Assembly: GCF_015206815.1 (NCBI RefSeq)
Contig: NZ_JADEXZ010000003.1
Span: 62,001 to 126,000 of the forward strand
Length of the DNA stretch: 64,000 bases
Source of the DNA: Fortiea sp. LEGE XX443
GTDB taxonomy: Bacteria > Cyanobacteriota > Cyanobacteriia > Cyanobacteriales > Nostocaceae
Direction: 5' to 3'
Shown here in pieces: positions 1-7,778 of the stretch (its first letter is position 1; every line of letters starts with the position of its first letter). A program made the position numbers and the translations under genes. The notes beneath the pieces are model-generated. The model did no database searches. It was not told the origin of the DNA and saw only the letters and a list, made by a program, of their open reading frames with translations.

Positions 1-570
1 GTGGTTAAAAAGTGTAACTGCTGCTTTCGCTCGCTTCCATTTGTTAGGAAGATAGTTGGGATTACGCCAATCGCGCACAGTGTAGTTAAAATTCTGCCAG
101 AAAGCTAAGTCTTGATGATTTGAAATTGAAGCATAGCGGTAAGTAAATAAATCTTGTTCTACCTGATCTAAAAGACGAACATTTTGATAATTTGGATATC
201 GGTATTCTTGGAGAATATCATTACACAAGCTATGCAATGTCCCAATTCTTATGTCAGCTAAATCTACATTTTTCAGATTAGGATCTGTATTTTGTAGCGC
301 CGCTAAGTAAGTCGCCAAGCGGTCTTCAAGATTATGTGCTGCTTTATCAGTAAAAGTAGTTAAAAATATAGAGCGTGGCTCAATACCATCCACACAGAGC
401 AATTTCAGTGTTCTTGTTACCAGCACTTCGCTTTTGCCCGAACCAGGCCCAGCCAGAAGCCACAAACAACCGTTGCCATACTCCACAGCTTCTTTTTGTT
501 TCTGATCAAGGTCGTAACCACGAGCTGATGGTTGGGCAAGACATTTGTGGAAAGTGTCCAAATCAATCAT
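1..570 (-). CDS. UvrD/PcrA-type superfamily 1 helicase, N-terminal part (runs off the window)
   Basis: The reading frame is open from an ATG at 570 to the left edge, giving 190 residues of the N-terminus. Residues about 20-55 hold the Q-motif (DQKQKEAVEYG) and a Walker A AGPGSGKS. After this come the motif Ia-like LTTFTDKAAHNLEDRL and motif Ic-like RIGTLHSLCNDIL, the usual order in UvrD/PcrA/Rep helicases. Such proteins unwind DNA 3'-5' using ATP. The gene begins 12 bases after the stop of the small gene at 583-864, so the two are probably one transcript. The C-terminal helicase motifs are outside the window, so a fused nuclease domain cannot be ruled in or out. Confidence 0.85.
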   Translation of the reverse strand, partial: MIDLDTFHKCLAQPSARGYDLDQKQKEAVEYGNGCLWLLAGPGSGKSEVLVTRTLKLLCVDGIEPRSIFLTTFTDKAAHNLEDRLATYLAALQNTDPNLKNVDLADIRIGTLHSLCNDILQEYRYPNYQNVRLLDQVEQDLFTYRYASISNHQDLAFWQNFNYTVRDWRNPNYLPNKWKRAKAAVTLFNH

Positions 571-582
571 TTTGCACCCTTA

Positions 583-864
583 TTAGCTGTCCTCACTTTT
601 TTTCCGACCCATATTTGAACGCGCAGTCCTGCGCTGTTCAAGAAGTTCTTGCTGTAGCAAATTTTGCTTGTTTTCGTCTTGCCAATCTTTAATCAGTCGC
701 TTCAGCGCTACATTTACAATGTCTTGTAAACTTGGGGCATCACTGGTTCGATTGGGAGCAAGCATTTGCTCGCACGAGTGTCTAATTGTGTACAACTGGG
801 CATAAATTTCATCTGGAATCCGTGCTTGGTGAGGCAATGGTTTTACCGATGCTACATATCTCAC
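583..864 (-). CDS. small ribbon-helix-helix-like protein, partner of the UvrD-type helicase
   Basis: This 93-residue protein starts at a GTG at 864. A stretch beginning RIPDEIYAQL, then a spacer, then SLQDIVNVALKRLIKDW has the strand-helix-helix pattern of ribbon-helix-helix or CopG-like proteins. The C-terminus is basic and rich in Q, K and R. It sits directly upstream of, and 12 bases from, the helicase gene on the same strand, which suggests a DNA-binding accessory or regulator of that helicase. The fold is read from pattern only and no exact family is recognised. Confidence 0.55.
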   Translation of the reverse strand: MRYVASVKPLPHQARIPDEIYAQLYTIRHSCEQMLAPNRTSDAPSLQDIVNVALKRLIKDWQDENKQNLLQQELLEQRRTARSNMGRKKSEDS

Positions 865-958
865 CCCAGCATAAATACACAGACATAATTTCTGCTACCA
901 TGTATGCTTGTATGCAAGCTTATAAAAAATCAAGTTAACCTATAGGACAAGCAAAGTA
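865..958. promoter_or_regulatory. divergent intergenic region with repeated TGTATGC
   Basis: This 94-base region separates the minus-strand small-protein/helicase pair from the plus-strand DGQHR gene, so it must hold both promoters. It carries two TGTATGC direct repeats (901-907 and 909-915), and the second lies in a small dyad GCTTG-TATG-CAAGC. A purine-rich AGGA at 944-947 lies upstream of the ATG at 959. A shared operator is plausible but no binding protein is identified. Confidence 0.35.
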
Positions 959-2056
959 ATGTTTGAATTGGTTATCAAAGGCGTGCCTGTAAAACGCGGT
1001 CAGGCGTGCGAACATATGAGTTATGTTGCCAGCATCACATTTGGAGATGTTGTCCGACTGTTAAATGACGGTCATCTTTATATCCCCAACATTCCGGAGT
1101 TGCCAGACTTTGCTCAACGTAAACTTAACCAGACACGAGTTAAGGCGATCGCTCGGTATATCTTAGAGACTTATCAGGATGGAACTACTTTTTTCCCACC
1201 GATTTGCGTTAACGTTCAACCATCCCCAACTTACAGAGATGGCAATATCTACCTTCCTTACCATTCGGTTAGTTTGCGGTTAACCGACGGTCAACATCGA
1301 TGCTATGGCATTCGCCAAGCATTGCAAGATATCCAGGCGCAAGAGTCAGAGTATGCGATCATCCTTTCACAATTAGAAATTGGCGTGTTGATATATGCAG
1401 GACTGTCATTAGAAGAGGAACGCCAAGCTTTTCGTGACCAAAACCTATTAGTCCAACGACCAAGTGTGTCGCTATCCCATGCCTTTGACAAGCGTTCGCC
1501 TACGGTTTTAATCGCCAAGGAATTGATTTGCCGAGTTCCTCAGTTTCGTAACAATGTGGAGACAGTGGAAAACGGGTTAGGTAAGCACAATCCCAAGCTG
1601 TTAACTTTATCAACCTTAGTCACTGCTACCCAGCATATGTTTCCTCATTTAAAATCTCAAATTGATTTAGAACCTCAAATTGATTGGGCGACAACATTCT
1701 GGGCTGCGACTGCAAACATTATTCCTAACGATCCTTGGAGAATTATGAATCAACAAGAACGTGCTACCCAAAGACAGGAGTCATTGGCAGTGAGCGCTAC
1801 CATTTTTCAAGCGCTCGGTATGTTGGCTCACGATTTATACCAAGAGGGAGTTTCAGCAGAGAAACTTATCCAATGGTTAAGTAGACTGCAAGAAATAGAC
1901 TGGAAACGTAATAATCAACTATGGCATGACCGAGGTATTACACAAGTTGGGAGTCAGGGAGAAGCTATTATTTCAAATACTAAAACGACTATCAGTGCTT
2001 GTCATCGACTTTTACGAGAATTTGTAGGTGTTACACCCGTAAGTGGCGTTATCTAA
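959..2056 (+). CDS. DGQHR-domain protein of the DndB/DpdB type
   Basis: The 365-residue protein carries the diagnostic DGQHR motif at residues 110-114. Around it is the usual framework: N-terminal contacts FGDVVRLLNDGHLYIPNIP, then RVKAIARYIL, and downstream F-RDQNLLVQRPSVSLSHAFD. This is the fold of DndB, the regulator in DNA phosphorothioation clusters. DGQHR-type proteins are also reported as DpdB in 7-deazaguanine DNA-modification clusters, where DpdB acts with DpdA. The length matches DndB (about 360). It converges tail to tail with the transglycosylase-fold genes (4-base overlap at 2053-2056), so it is not in their operon but is adjacent. Given those neighbours, a DpdB-like role is the better guess; no dndC, dndD or dndE homologue is visible. 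Confidence 0.75.
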   Translation: MFELVIKGVPVKRGQACEHMSYVASITFGDVVRLLNDGHLYIPNIPELPDFAQRKLNQTRVKAIARYILETYQDGTTFFPPICVNVQPSPTYRDGNIYLPYHSVSLRLTDGQHRCYGIRQALQDIQAQESEYAIILSQLEIGVLIYAGLSLEEERQAFRDQNLLVQRPSVSLSHAFDKRSPTVLIAKELICRVPQFRNNVETVENGLGKHNPKLLTLSTLVTATQHMFPHLKSQIDLEPQIDWATTFWAATANIIPNDPWRIMNQQERATQRQESLAVSATIFQALGMLAHDLYQEGVSAEKLIQWLSRLQEIDWKRNNQLWHDRGITQVGSQGEAIISNTKTTISACHRLLREFVGVTPVSGVI

Positions 2057-2982
2057 ATCGCTGCTAACTCTAAAACTTCTTGGAAGGCATTGCGATCGCG
2101 AAATTTAGTGTCATATTTCTCATTCCACCACAACCAACCAGTAGAATCTGCCCAGACATTGTGCTTTTTCAAGACTTCTGCACGGGTTAACGCTAGTCCC
2201 CCTAGAACAAATTCCGGTCGGCTCCAAGCAAGAAGTTCATCTAATTCCTGTGTGGACAAACCAAATTTCAAGCCTGTAGTTCGGGTTTTATCAACTTTTA
2301 ATAATCCTCCCAAAGCAATATAATCATAACCAATCTCCCGGTAAGCACTGATCAAAGAAGCTAAGAAACTTTTGGGTGAATAATAATGGGGAGGAAAAGA
2401 ATTTAATTGGGGAACTAAATTTTGTTGCCAATTATAAATTGAATACCCTACTTGAACAACACCAATCAAAGTATAGTTTCTTGGCTTTTTCCAATACTCT
2501 TGCCAGGTTAATCTTGCTAAATAAAGTGATAGTAATGGCTCTCCAAAAATATCTTGTGTAAAAACAAAATTAGGTAAAAATTGATCGCAATGTTCTAAAT
2601 ATTCTCTGACTTTACGTCGCAAATGCTCTTCAGAAGCCAATTTTCGTTTACGAACCCAACGCTCATCAAGGTACTCAGAATGAGTTTCATAATACCAGGG
2701 ACACTCTTGATTACTAAAAACCCCACTATCTATAAAAAAAGTTTTTCCCAAATCTCGAATATTTGTCAGCAGACTTTTATTAGAAGAAATAGGTGCAAGA
2801 ATACCATAATTTCCCTCTAAATTCTTTAATCTATTGAGTAAACCTAACCAATCTACTGAAAAAACAGGGAGGAAATTCTGTTCAAAACTCATACTAGCAT
2901 TTATCTTAAAATAATTAAGTTGATTTACTAAAAACTCTATATTATATCGATTCTCCAGTCCTATCAAAATTATCGTTTTCAA
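2053..2982 (-). CDS. second tRNA-guanine-transglycosylase-fold protein (zinc-less DpdA paralogue)
   Basis: This 309-residue protein starts at TTG 2982, inside the end of dpdA (41-base overlap, different frame), so translation is probably coupled. It aligns by motif with the barrel of the upstream DpdA: FIDSGVFS (D85) matches GDCGAFGY, IGVVQVG matches IGVAQGW, EIGYDYIALGG matches EMGYDYIAIGG, and VLGGLALTRAEVLKKHNVWADST matches the region up to the nucleophile, giving D279. Both catalytic aspartates of the family are therefore kept. The CxCxxC zinc module is absent and the chain ends soon after the nucleophile. It may be a minimal transglycosylase, or a partner subunit of the larger protein, as in other two-subunit TGT-family enzymes. 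The assignment to the fold is firm; the substrate is inferred. Confidence 0.7.
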   Translation of the reverse strand: MKTIILIGLENRYNIEFLVNQLNYFKINASMSFEQNFLPVFSVDWLGLLNRLKNLEGNYGILAPISSNKSLLTNIRDLGKTFFIDSGVFSNQECPWYYETHSEYLDERWVRKRKLASEEHLRRKVREYLEHCDQFLPNFVFTQDIFGEPLLSLYLARLTWQEYWKKPRNYTLIGVVQVGYSIYNWQQNLVPQLNSFPPHYYSPKSFLASLISAYREIGYDYIALGGLLKVDKTRTTGLKFGLSTQELDELLAWSRPEFVLGGLALTRAEVLKKHNVWADSTGWLWWNEKYDTKFRDRNAFQEVLELAAI

Positions 2983-5092
2983 GATGATTTTCAGTATTTA
3001 AAAATTCTTGAAACCTCTGAAAAAATACATAAGTATTGTGAAAACCACGTCTGCGGTTACGGTCATTACCACGAAAAATAGCTGTTTCTACTCCATAGTC
3101 TTTGCAGATTTTACACTCACATTCCTGCCAAGGTTTTACTTCTAATAATTCCCTATATAATTGAGTGTGTTGTCTTAAACGTCTAGCTTTCGCTGTTGGG
3201 GTTACTTTACCGTCGCGAGGTAATTCTAATAACTCATCGTAAGCTAGTAATTTCTCAAGAGATTCATCTAGCGATATATTGCCTTTATCATATTCCCGAA
3301 TGGCTTTTAATGCTTCTTGCTCAAGCTGCCTAAGAGTTTCACGCTCATAACCTTCTAATAGCAAATGTTTAATTCGTGGTGATTGCTTATCTACAAAAGG
3401 AATACGCACAGCAGCATAAGCTTTACCACTTAAAGTATGATAGTTTTCTACTGCATCAAACCAAGCTTTACGTAATGGACTTGCTGAATCAAAACTGGTT
3501 ACTCCCAAATGGCGGAAATAAGGAAGAGCATCAATACGCCCTACGCCAAATAAATGTAATCTGGTTTTCGGTGTTAAATGTTGATAAACTTCTTTCAAAA
3601 TTTCTAAAATTTCTATGGTTGGTGTTCTGGCAACTCCCCCTATAGCAATATAGTCATATCCCATTTCAACCAGTTTTTTTACTGCATCAGCGTAAGTTTC
3701 TGGGTCCCAACCTTGAGCTACACCAATAGGAGTAAAAGTATATCCAATTTTTTGATGTTTGGATATAAATTCCTCTGCATTTTGCAAAGTCAGATCATAT
3801 CGCTTCTCTCTAACTCCAGGCTCGGCAAATGGCCCTACAATTAAATGGTCAATACTTACTCCATAATCGAATTTTAATTTTTCATAATAATCTAAAATTT
3901 CTACAGTGTTATAAGGAGGTGCTTCGAGTTTAATATATCCAAAAGCTCCGCAATCTCCCATAATTTCACCTGGGAATCTTACAAAATTACGGATACCTCC
4001 TAATTTCTCTATATCTGCTCTTTTATTTTTTATCTTATCAACAACTACTTTCGATACCAGAATACCGTCATAATTAGGCTGTGAATATATTTCATGAGCA
4101 TATACATCATCTCTATATGCATTTCGATTTAGACTAGATTCATCTAGTAAAAAATTATATCCAATATCTACCTTATCATCCCATTCTGGAATGAAATATT
4201 TCATTGTTAAATGTGTATTAACTGCTCTTGGTAAATTCAAAAATTCATCTAAGTCTGCTATTGCTCTTTTCGGTTTTTTATTTTTAATATTTGATTTCTT
4301 TGCTGTAGCTACAGAAATCCCTAAAGGAAGTTCTAATTGTTGGGGCTGATTATTTAAAAGATTCTCTAATATTTTTGGGTTGTTATATATCTCTGACAAT
4401 AAGTTAGGTTCTTGTCGAATTTCAGTAGCAATTAACTTAAGTAATTGTCCTTTTAATCCAACTAAAGCACAGCCAAATCGTGATGCATCTGCATTAGAAA
4501 ACGTTAACAATTCAAAATTGGCATCTCCTAAAACCACAAGATTTCTACTTTTATTAGAAGCTAAGAAAATAAAAGTCTGTTTGGGATTAGTTTCAATTGG
4601 TAAGTTTAAAGCGCGTATGTATTTATCTCCTAATAAGACAAATACTAAATCATATCCAATAACTGCTTCCTGGAAATCTTTATGTATTCCGATAAAATTT
4701 GCCCATGAAGAAATTTCATCATTTTTCATTGAGTTGAAAGTAACGGTATAGGGGACAATAACTTTGTCTTCAGGGATTAGTCCATAAGCTGCTGAGATGA
4801 TTTTTACATCTACCACTTCTCTTCCAAAGCGCGATCTCAGGATATCCACCCCCTCCATTAGCCGTAGATGTTGCAGCCCTGTGTACATCTGGCCAGACGG
4901 ACAGGAGAATTCTAAAAGTGATTGTGTGCGTTCTCTTAATCTCTCTGTGTCTTTAAAATCTTCTATTGTTAGCTGATTTGTTGGGTTATGAAGCTTTTTT
5001 CCAGTACAAGAAGTAATAATTAGTGTACGAAGGCGTGAAATTGTGCTAGTTGAAACCAAGGTTTTTGTTGGAATAGATTTAGTCATCTTCAT
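2942..5092 (-). CDS. dpdA: DpdA-type DNA 7-deazaguanine transglycosylase with an extra N-terminal domain
   Basis: DpdA enzymes exchange guanine in DNA for preQ0. In this 716-residue protein, residues about 300-560 form a TGT-type barrel. D380 lies in GDCGAFGY, the equivalent of DSGGFQ. Residues 456-462 read IGVAQGW, followed by MGYDYIAIGGV. D535 in SFDSASPLR corresponds to the TGT nucleophile. Residues 658-663 form CECKIC and H685 completes the zinc site, in the spacing seen in TGT. Residues about 20-225 are an additional domain starting LIITSCTGKKL, similar to DUF6884/YaaA (DUF328)-like proteins. DUF328 is the domain reported for DpdC, which converts preQ0 to the amide, so this may be a DpdC-DpdA-type fusion; that part is inference. 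The gene overlaps a queD remnant upstream and the smaller paralogue downstream. Confidence 0.85.
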   Translation of the reverse strand: MKMTKSIPTKTLVSTSTISRLRTLIITSCTGKKLHNPTNQLTIEDFKDTERLRERTQSLLEFSCPSGQMYTGLQHLRLMEGVDILRSRFGREVVDVKIISAAYGLIPEDKVIVPYTVTFNSMKNDEISSWANFIGIHKDFQEAVIGYDLVFVLLGDKYIRALNLPIETNPKQTFIFLASNKSRNLVVLGDANFELLTFSNADASRFGCALVGLKGQLLKLIATEIRQEPNLLSEIYNNPKILENLLNNQPQQLELPLGISVATAKKSNIKNKKPKRAIADLDEFLNLPRAVNTHLTMKYFIPEWDDKVDIGYNFLLDESSLNRNAYRDDVYAHEIYSQPNYDGILVSKVVVDKIKNKRADIEKLGGIRNFVRFPGEIMGDCGAFGYIKLEAPPYNTVEILDYYEKLKFDYGVSIDHLIVGPFAEPGVREKRYDLTLQNAEEFISKHQKIGYTFTPIGVAQGWDPETYADAVKKLVEMGYDYIAIGGVARTPTIEILEILKEVYQHLTPKTRLHLFGVGRIDALPYFRHLGVTSFDSASPLRKAWFDAVENYHTLSGKAYAAVRIPFVDKQSPRIKHLLLEGYERETLRQLEQEALKAIREYDKGNISLDESLEKLLAYDELLELPRDGKVTPTAKARRLRQHTQLYRELLEVKPWQECECKICKDYGVETAIFRGNDRNRRRGFHNTYVFFQRFQEFLNTENHLENDNFDRTGESI

Positions 5093-5303
5093 ACTCTACC
5101 CAAGAATTAGGAGTTTCTGACACTGCAACCTTTAGCTGCAAATCAGATGGTACTTGCTTCTTGGTTACGTCATAAATGTATTTGGCAATCATCTCCGCTG
5201 TCGTTTCGTACGAATGAGGCAAGTAAGTCATTGCAATCCTTTGCTTGCGTGTCCATCTGAACCAAGCGCTTACATCAGAATTCACTTGTGCCACGCACGC
5301 CAC
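5079..5303 (-). pseudogene. queD: queD 3' fragment joined to a plasmid gene fragment
   Basis: The last 45 or so of the 74 residues match the C-terminus of 6-carboxy-tetrahydropterin synthase QueD: ETTAEMIAKYIYDVTKK, then LKVAVSETPNSWVEY. QueD makes a preQ0 precursor. The catalytic Cys/His/Asp part and zinc histidines, which lie in the N-terminal two thirds, are missing. The first 28 residues (VNSDVSAWFRWTRKQRIAM) look like the continuation of the upstream 83-residue fragment in another frame. The stop overlaps the start of dpdA by 14 bases, which suggests an ancestral queD-dpdA operon. QueD activity cannot come from this remnant, so preQ0 would have to be made by the chromosome. Confidence 0.7.
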
Positions 5304-5533
5304 TCCGGCTTTCTACCTCCTTTACAAGCCGCGACAAATACAGCCTGCGGAGATTGAATTTTCTTACTCGTTCGGAGTGATTCTTTGAGAAAGGTGATCG
5401 CATTCGACCAATAACGCTTCACTGTATGTTGGATTTGTGAATTTAGACGGAATTTTAGCGTACAAAACATTTCGTGTAACTTTTGTAACAATTCTTGAAC
5501 TTTTGCCTGGCTTGATTGGGTTGATTTTTCCAC
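5282..5533 (-). pseudogene. frameshifted fragment of a cyanobacterial plasmid gene
   Basis: An 83-codon frame starts at a possible GTG at 5533, but coding-like sequence continues in frame upstream (WNYPQITDNYSDAELEP) to a TAA, without a good start. It ends SPQAVFVAACKGGRKPEW then a shifted tail. The next frame resumes with VNSDVSAWFRWTRKQRIAM, so one base change near 5290-5310 appears to have split a single gene. The sequence resembles plasmid proteins of cyanobacteria that contain a FVAACKxGxKP segment, whose function I do not know. Its fusion to the queD tail marks a recombination junction next to dpdA. Confidence 0.5.
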
Positions 5534-5934
5534 AGGCTCTAACTCCGCGTCCGAATAATTATCCGTAATTTGGGGATAATTCCATACGACTTGTTAACAA
5601 ACACTGTTGTTGTGCCGAGATTTAGTAATGATGAGTCTTAGAACTTATCCCACTATTCTAAAAATGCCTACTTCTTATAGTAAAATGTGCTAGAAAAGCT
5701 TAATCTTTCGTTTCTAGTTCTCGATAAGCTGAAGCTTTTTAGCACAAATCTTAATTAATGGGATAGATACTAGAATTGCTTGGTCTTCTTTGTCCGGTTT
5801 GTAATACTCGTACCAGTAAGGCAAGATGATATTATTGGCAACCATCTCTAAAATTTCTGACTGGCTGAGGTCACTCACTAGTTCATTTTTAGCCTGCTGG
5901 AGTTGACCAGCTATTAAAAAATTTATTTTTTGAT
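5534..5934 (-). other. gene-poor stretch with decayed coding remnants
   Basis: No intact gene is seen. On the minus strand a stop-free stretch ending at TAG 5714-5716 reads like protein (SQSEILEMVANNIILPYW, then YKPDKEDQAILVSIPLI). It is preceded by a TAG at about 5938-5940 and lacks an ATG; a GTG at 5878 would give 54 residues. It may be the 3' end of a lost gene. With the two fragments downstream this marks a decayed zone between the GIY-YIG operon and dpdA. Confidence 0.4.
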
Positions 5935-6240
5935 TTAACTAGCGATGTCTGCTATTTCCAGTGAGAATAGGTTGTGATTTTCAATTGCATATTTATAACT
6001 AAACAGTCCATTGTTTGACAAGAAAAATTTTTCCTCACTACCCGATATCTTGAGTACCGTGATAACGCATGGTGGTTGAATATTGTTATTGCGAATGAAT
6101 TTCCTTGCAGTTGTACAGGTTTTTTCTTGATGGTTTTGTTGATAGCAACTAAAGCTTGTAACCTTTGATAGCAAAACTTTCCCACGTAACTTACGTTTCA
6201 AATGGTATCTACCTAGTTTTTGTCGAATTCGTTTTGGCAT
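5935..6240 (-). CDS. hypothetical protein, 101 residues
   Basis: The frame starts at ATG 6240, inside the last codons of the GIY-YIG gene (32-base overlap), so coupling is possible. The N-terminus is strongly basic (PKRIRQKLGRYHLKRKLRGK) and the C-terminus is not. No family is recognised. A competing frame in the same place (5952-6185) is shorter and has no good start. The gene could be real or a by-product of the decayed zone that follows. Confidence 0.35.
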   Translation of the reverse strand: MPKRIRQKLGRYHLKRKLRGKVLLSKVTSFSCYQQNHQEKTCTTARKFIRNNNIQPPCVITVLKISGSEEKFFLSNNGLFSYKYAIENHNLFSLEIADIAS

Positions 6241-6541
6241 TTTGTACTCTCCTTAATAATTGTGCATGGTTTTTATATCGTTTGAGTTGAATTTCAAGCT
6301 GACGGGCTTCTTGTTTACTTGAAGTTCTCCACACATGGACAATTTTGAATTCGATGCCGCGTTTTATCGCAGCACGAGTAAATGCTGCTCCAGATCCTTG
6401 TAGATGCTGCTGAAATCTTTTTTTAAGGTTCGCGCATGAACCTAAGTAATAACGAGCTTGATGTTTCTCATTTCCAAGTGGACGAGATAGCTCAATCATG
6501 TAGCAGCAAGGAATTGAGGGTATTTTTCCTGACAATTCCAT
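6209..6541 (-). CDS. GIY-YIG domain protein
   Basis: The 110-residue protein shows the small GIY-YIG nuclease fold. CYMIEL takes the place of GIY. RYYLGS (residues 30-35) takes the place of YIG. K-R-F-x-x-H follows at 41-46 with the conserved arginine, then IVHVW and a late glutamate in LEIQLKRYK. Such proteins act as stand-alone nucleases, in repair, or as remnants of homing endonucleases. It is the third gene of a minus-strand run starting at 8414. Its size equals a bare domain with no DNA-binding extension, as in the UPF0213/YhbQ-like group. Confidence 0.75.
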   Translation of the reverse strand: MELSGKIPSIPCCYMIELSRPLGNEKHQARYYLGSCANLKKRFQQHLQGSGAAFTRAAIKRGIEFKIVHVWRTSSKQEARQLEIQLKRYKNHAQLLRRVQNAKTNSTKTR

Positions 6542-6596
6542 TTATGCTTTTTTTAGGATTATTTTGAAAACTGAGGCGTTAGCTGATTGTGGTGGT

Positions 6597-7706
6597 TTAC
6601 GTAGTTACGCAGTTGAGTCTTTCTTGTTCTTGTACCCAACTAATTACATTTGATTTACTAATGCTTACAGGCTTATCTTCACCTGCAATAAATACTTGAA
6701 ACCAGCCAGTTTCTAACTCATAGTAGTCAATAATTAAACCTGCTTCTCTCGCTGTTTGGAGAGCTAATACTTCCTGGGGCAACAATCTTTCAATTCTTAA
6801 CTGTTCTTCTGGGGAAAGCTGCTTCCAAGCTTCATCTTTAACAGCCAGATGCCTGTATATAGCACTTCTAATTTGATAATAACTGGTAGCTGATTTGAGT
6901 TTTTCTGCCAGCATTAATACTTCTTCTCCAATTGGCTGCTGTTTTGTAGCGTTACTAGTGCTGGTTTGTTCGTTTTGTTTTAGCCTGAAGTTAACTTCTA
7001 TAGCTTTTTCGCTCTCTGTTGGGGATGTTTCTAATTGTGGAAGCATACTCGACTCAACCACTTCAGATTCAGCAGTCTCTTCCTGGGGCTGCTCTTTTTC
7101 TTGGGATTTGATTTTGGCGTGATAATCTGCGATCGCTTCGCGGAGAATTTGCTGAGGGAGTAGTCCATATCCGTCAATCAATTCCTGTGTGAGTACCCCT
7201 GTTTGGTGGTCTTCTTCCCACTGAGGAGGAAACTGACAGTAGCGATCGCCTTTTGGAGTTCTGCGCCAGATTGATATCTGCTTTTGTTGTTCCTGCTTTT
7301 GGGTTTTAAGGAGGGCTTTCCTCTCTTCGATTAACTCCAGTACTAGTTTGCAGGTCAATCCTCCAATTGGATAATCCTCTAGCTGACTGATAATTGGTTT
7401 GTATTGAAGAGAACACAACCTGAGAAGTATTGTTACTGGAATTGCAGCTAGGTGTTGAGGACAAGTTAAAAATTCTTGGAAGTTTTCGGCTATTTTGAGC
7501 GCTCGTTTTTCCTCAGAGCTTCCTTTGTCCCAACCGTATGTATCGAGCAAGGTTCGGTATTCTTTCTTGCTATAGGTGGTTTTGTATTCGTAGAGTAGGA
7601 AAGCGGTGTGCAAATATTCCAGACTGCTGGTTTCGATATGTGCGGTTGGATTTGGATCTAATTGATGTTTTTGGGAGTAAGGGATTGATGTGATAGTTCC
7701 TGGCAT
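6597..7706 (-). CDS. hypothetical plasmid protein, 369 residues
   Basis: I do not recognise a family. Residues about 30-130 look helical, with hydrophobic spacing and a YKTTYSKKEYRTLLDTYGWD stretch. Residues about 195-265 are low complexity and rich in E, Q, S and T, a probable linker. Residues about 265-365 form a second predicted domain (SYYQIRSAIYRHLAVKDEAW, then LIIDYYELETGWFQVFI, ending in WVQEQERL). There is no signal peptide or membrane segment. It lies between the duplicated-motif gene upstream and the GIY-YIG gene downstream on the same strand. Confidence 0.6.
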   Translation of the reverse strand: MPGTITSIPYSQKHQLDPNPTAHIETSSLEYLHTAFLLYEYKTTYSKKEYRTLLDTYGWDKGSSEEKRALKIAENFQEFLTCPQHLAAIPVTILLRLCSLQYKPIISQLEDYPIGGLTCKLVLELIEERKALLKTQKQEQQKQISIWRRTPKGDRYCQFPPQWEEDHQTGVLTQELIDGYGLLPQQILREAIADYHAKIKSQEKEQPQEETAESEVVESSMLPQLETSPTESEKAIEVNFRLKQNEQTSTSNATKQQPIGEEVLMLAEKLKSATSYYQIRSAIYRHLAVKDEAWKQLSPEEQLRIERLLPQEVLALQTAREAGLIIDYYELETGWFQVFIAGEDKPVSISKSNVISWVQEQERLNCVTT

Positions 7707-7778
7707 GATAAAATTCTCTTTGCATTAATTTCGTTGGTCTTAAAAGACCACTTACCTATTTCGGTTACTGCAAATAAT

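Noticed and set aside
959-2056. A dnd phosphorothioation system
   Set aside because: Only the DGQHR protein is present; no dndC, dndD or dndE-like genes are seen, while DpdA-type genes are adjacent.
2942-2982. The 309-residue gene as a frameshifted C-terminal part of dpdA
   Set aside because: The upstream protein is complete, including the zinc site at its own C-terminus, and the 309-residue protein repeats the barrel motifs from the start, so it is a separate paralogue.
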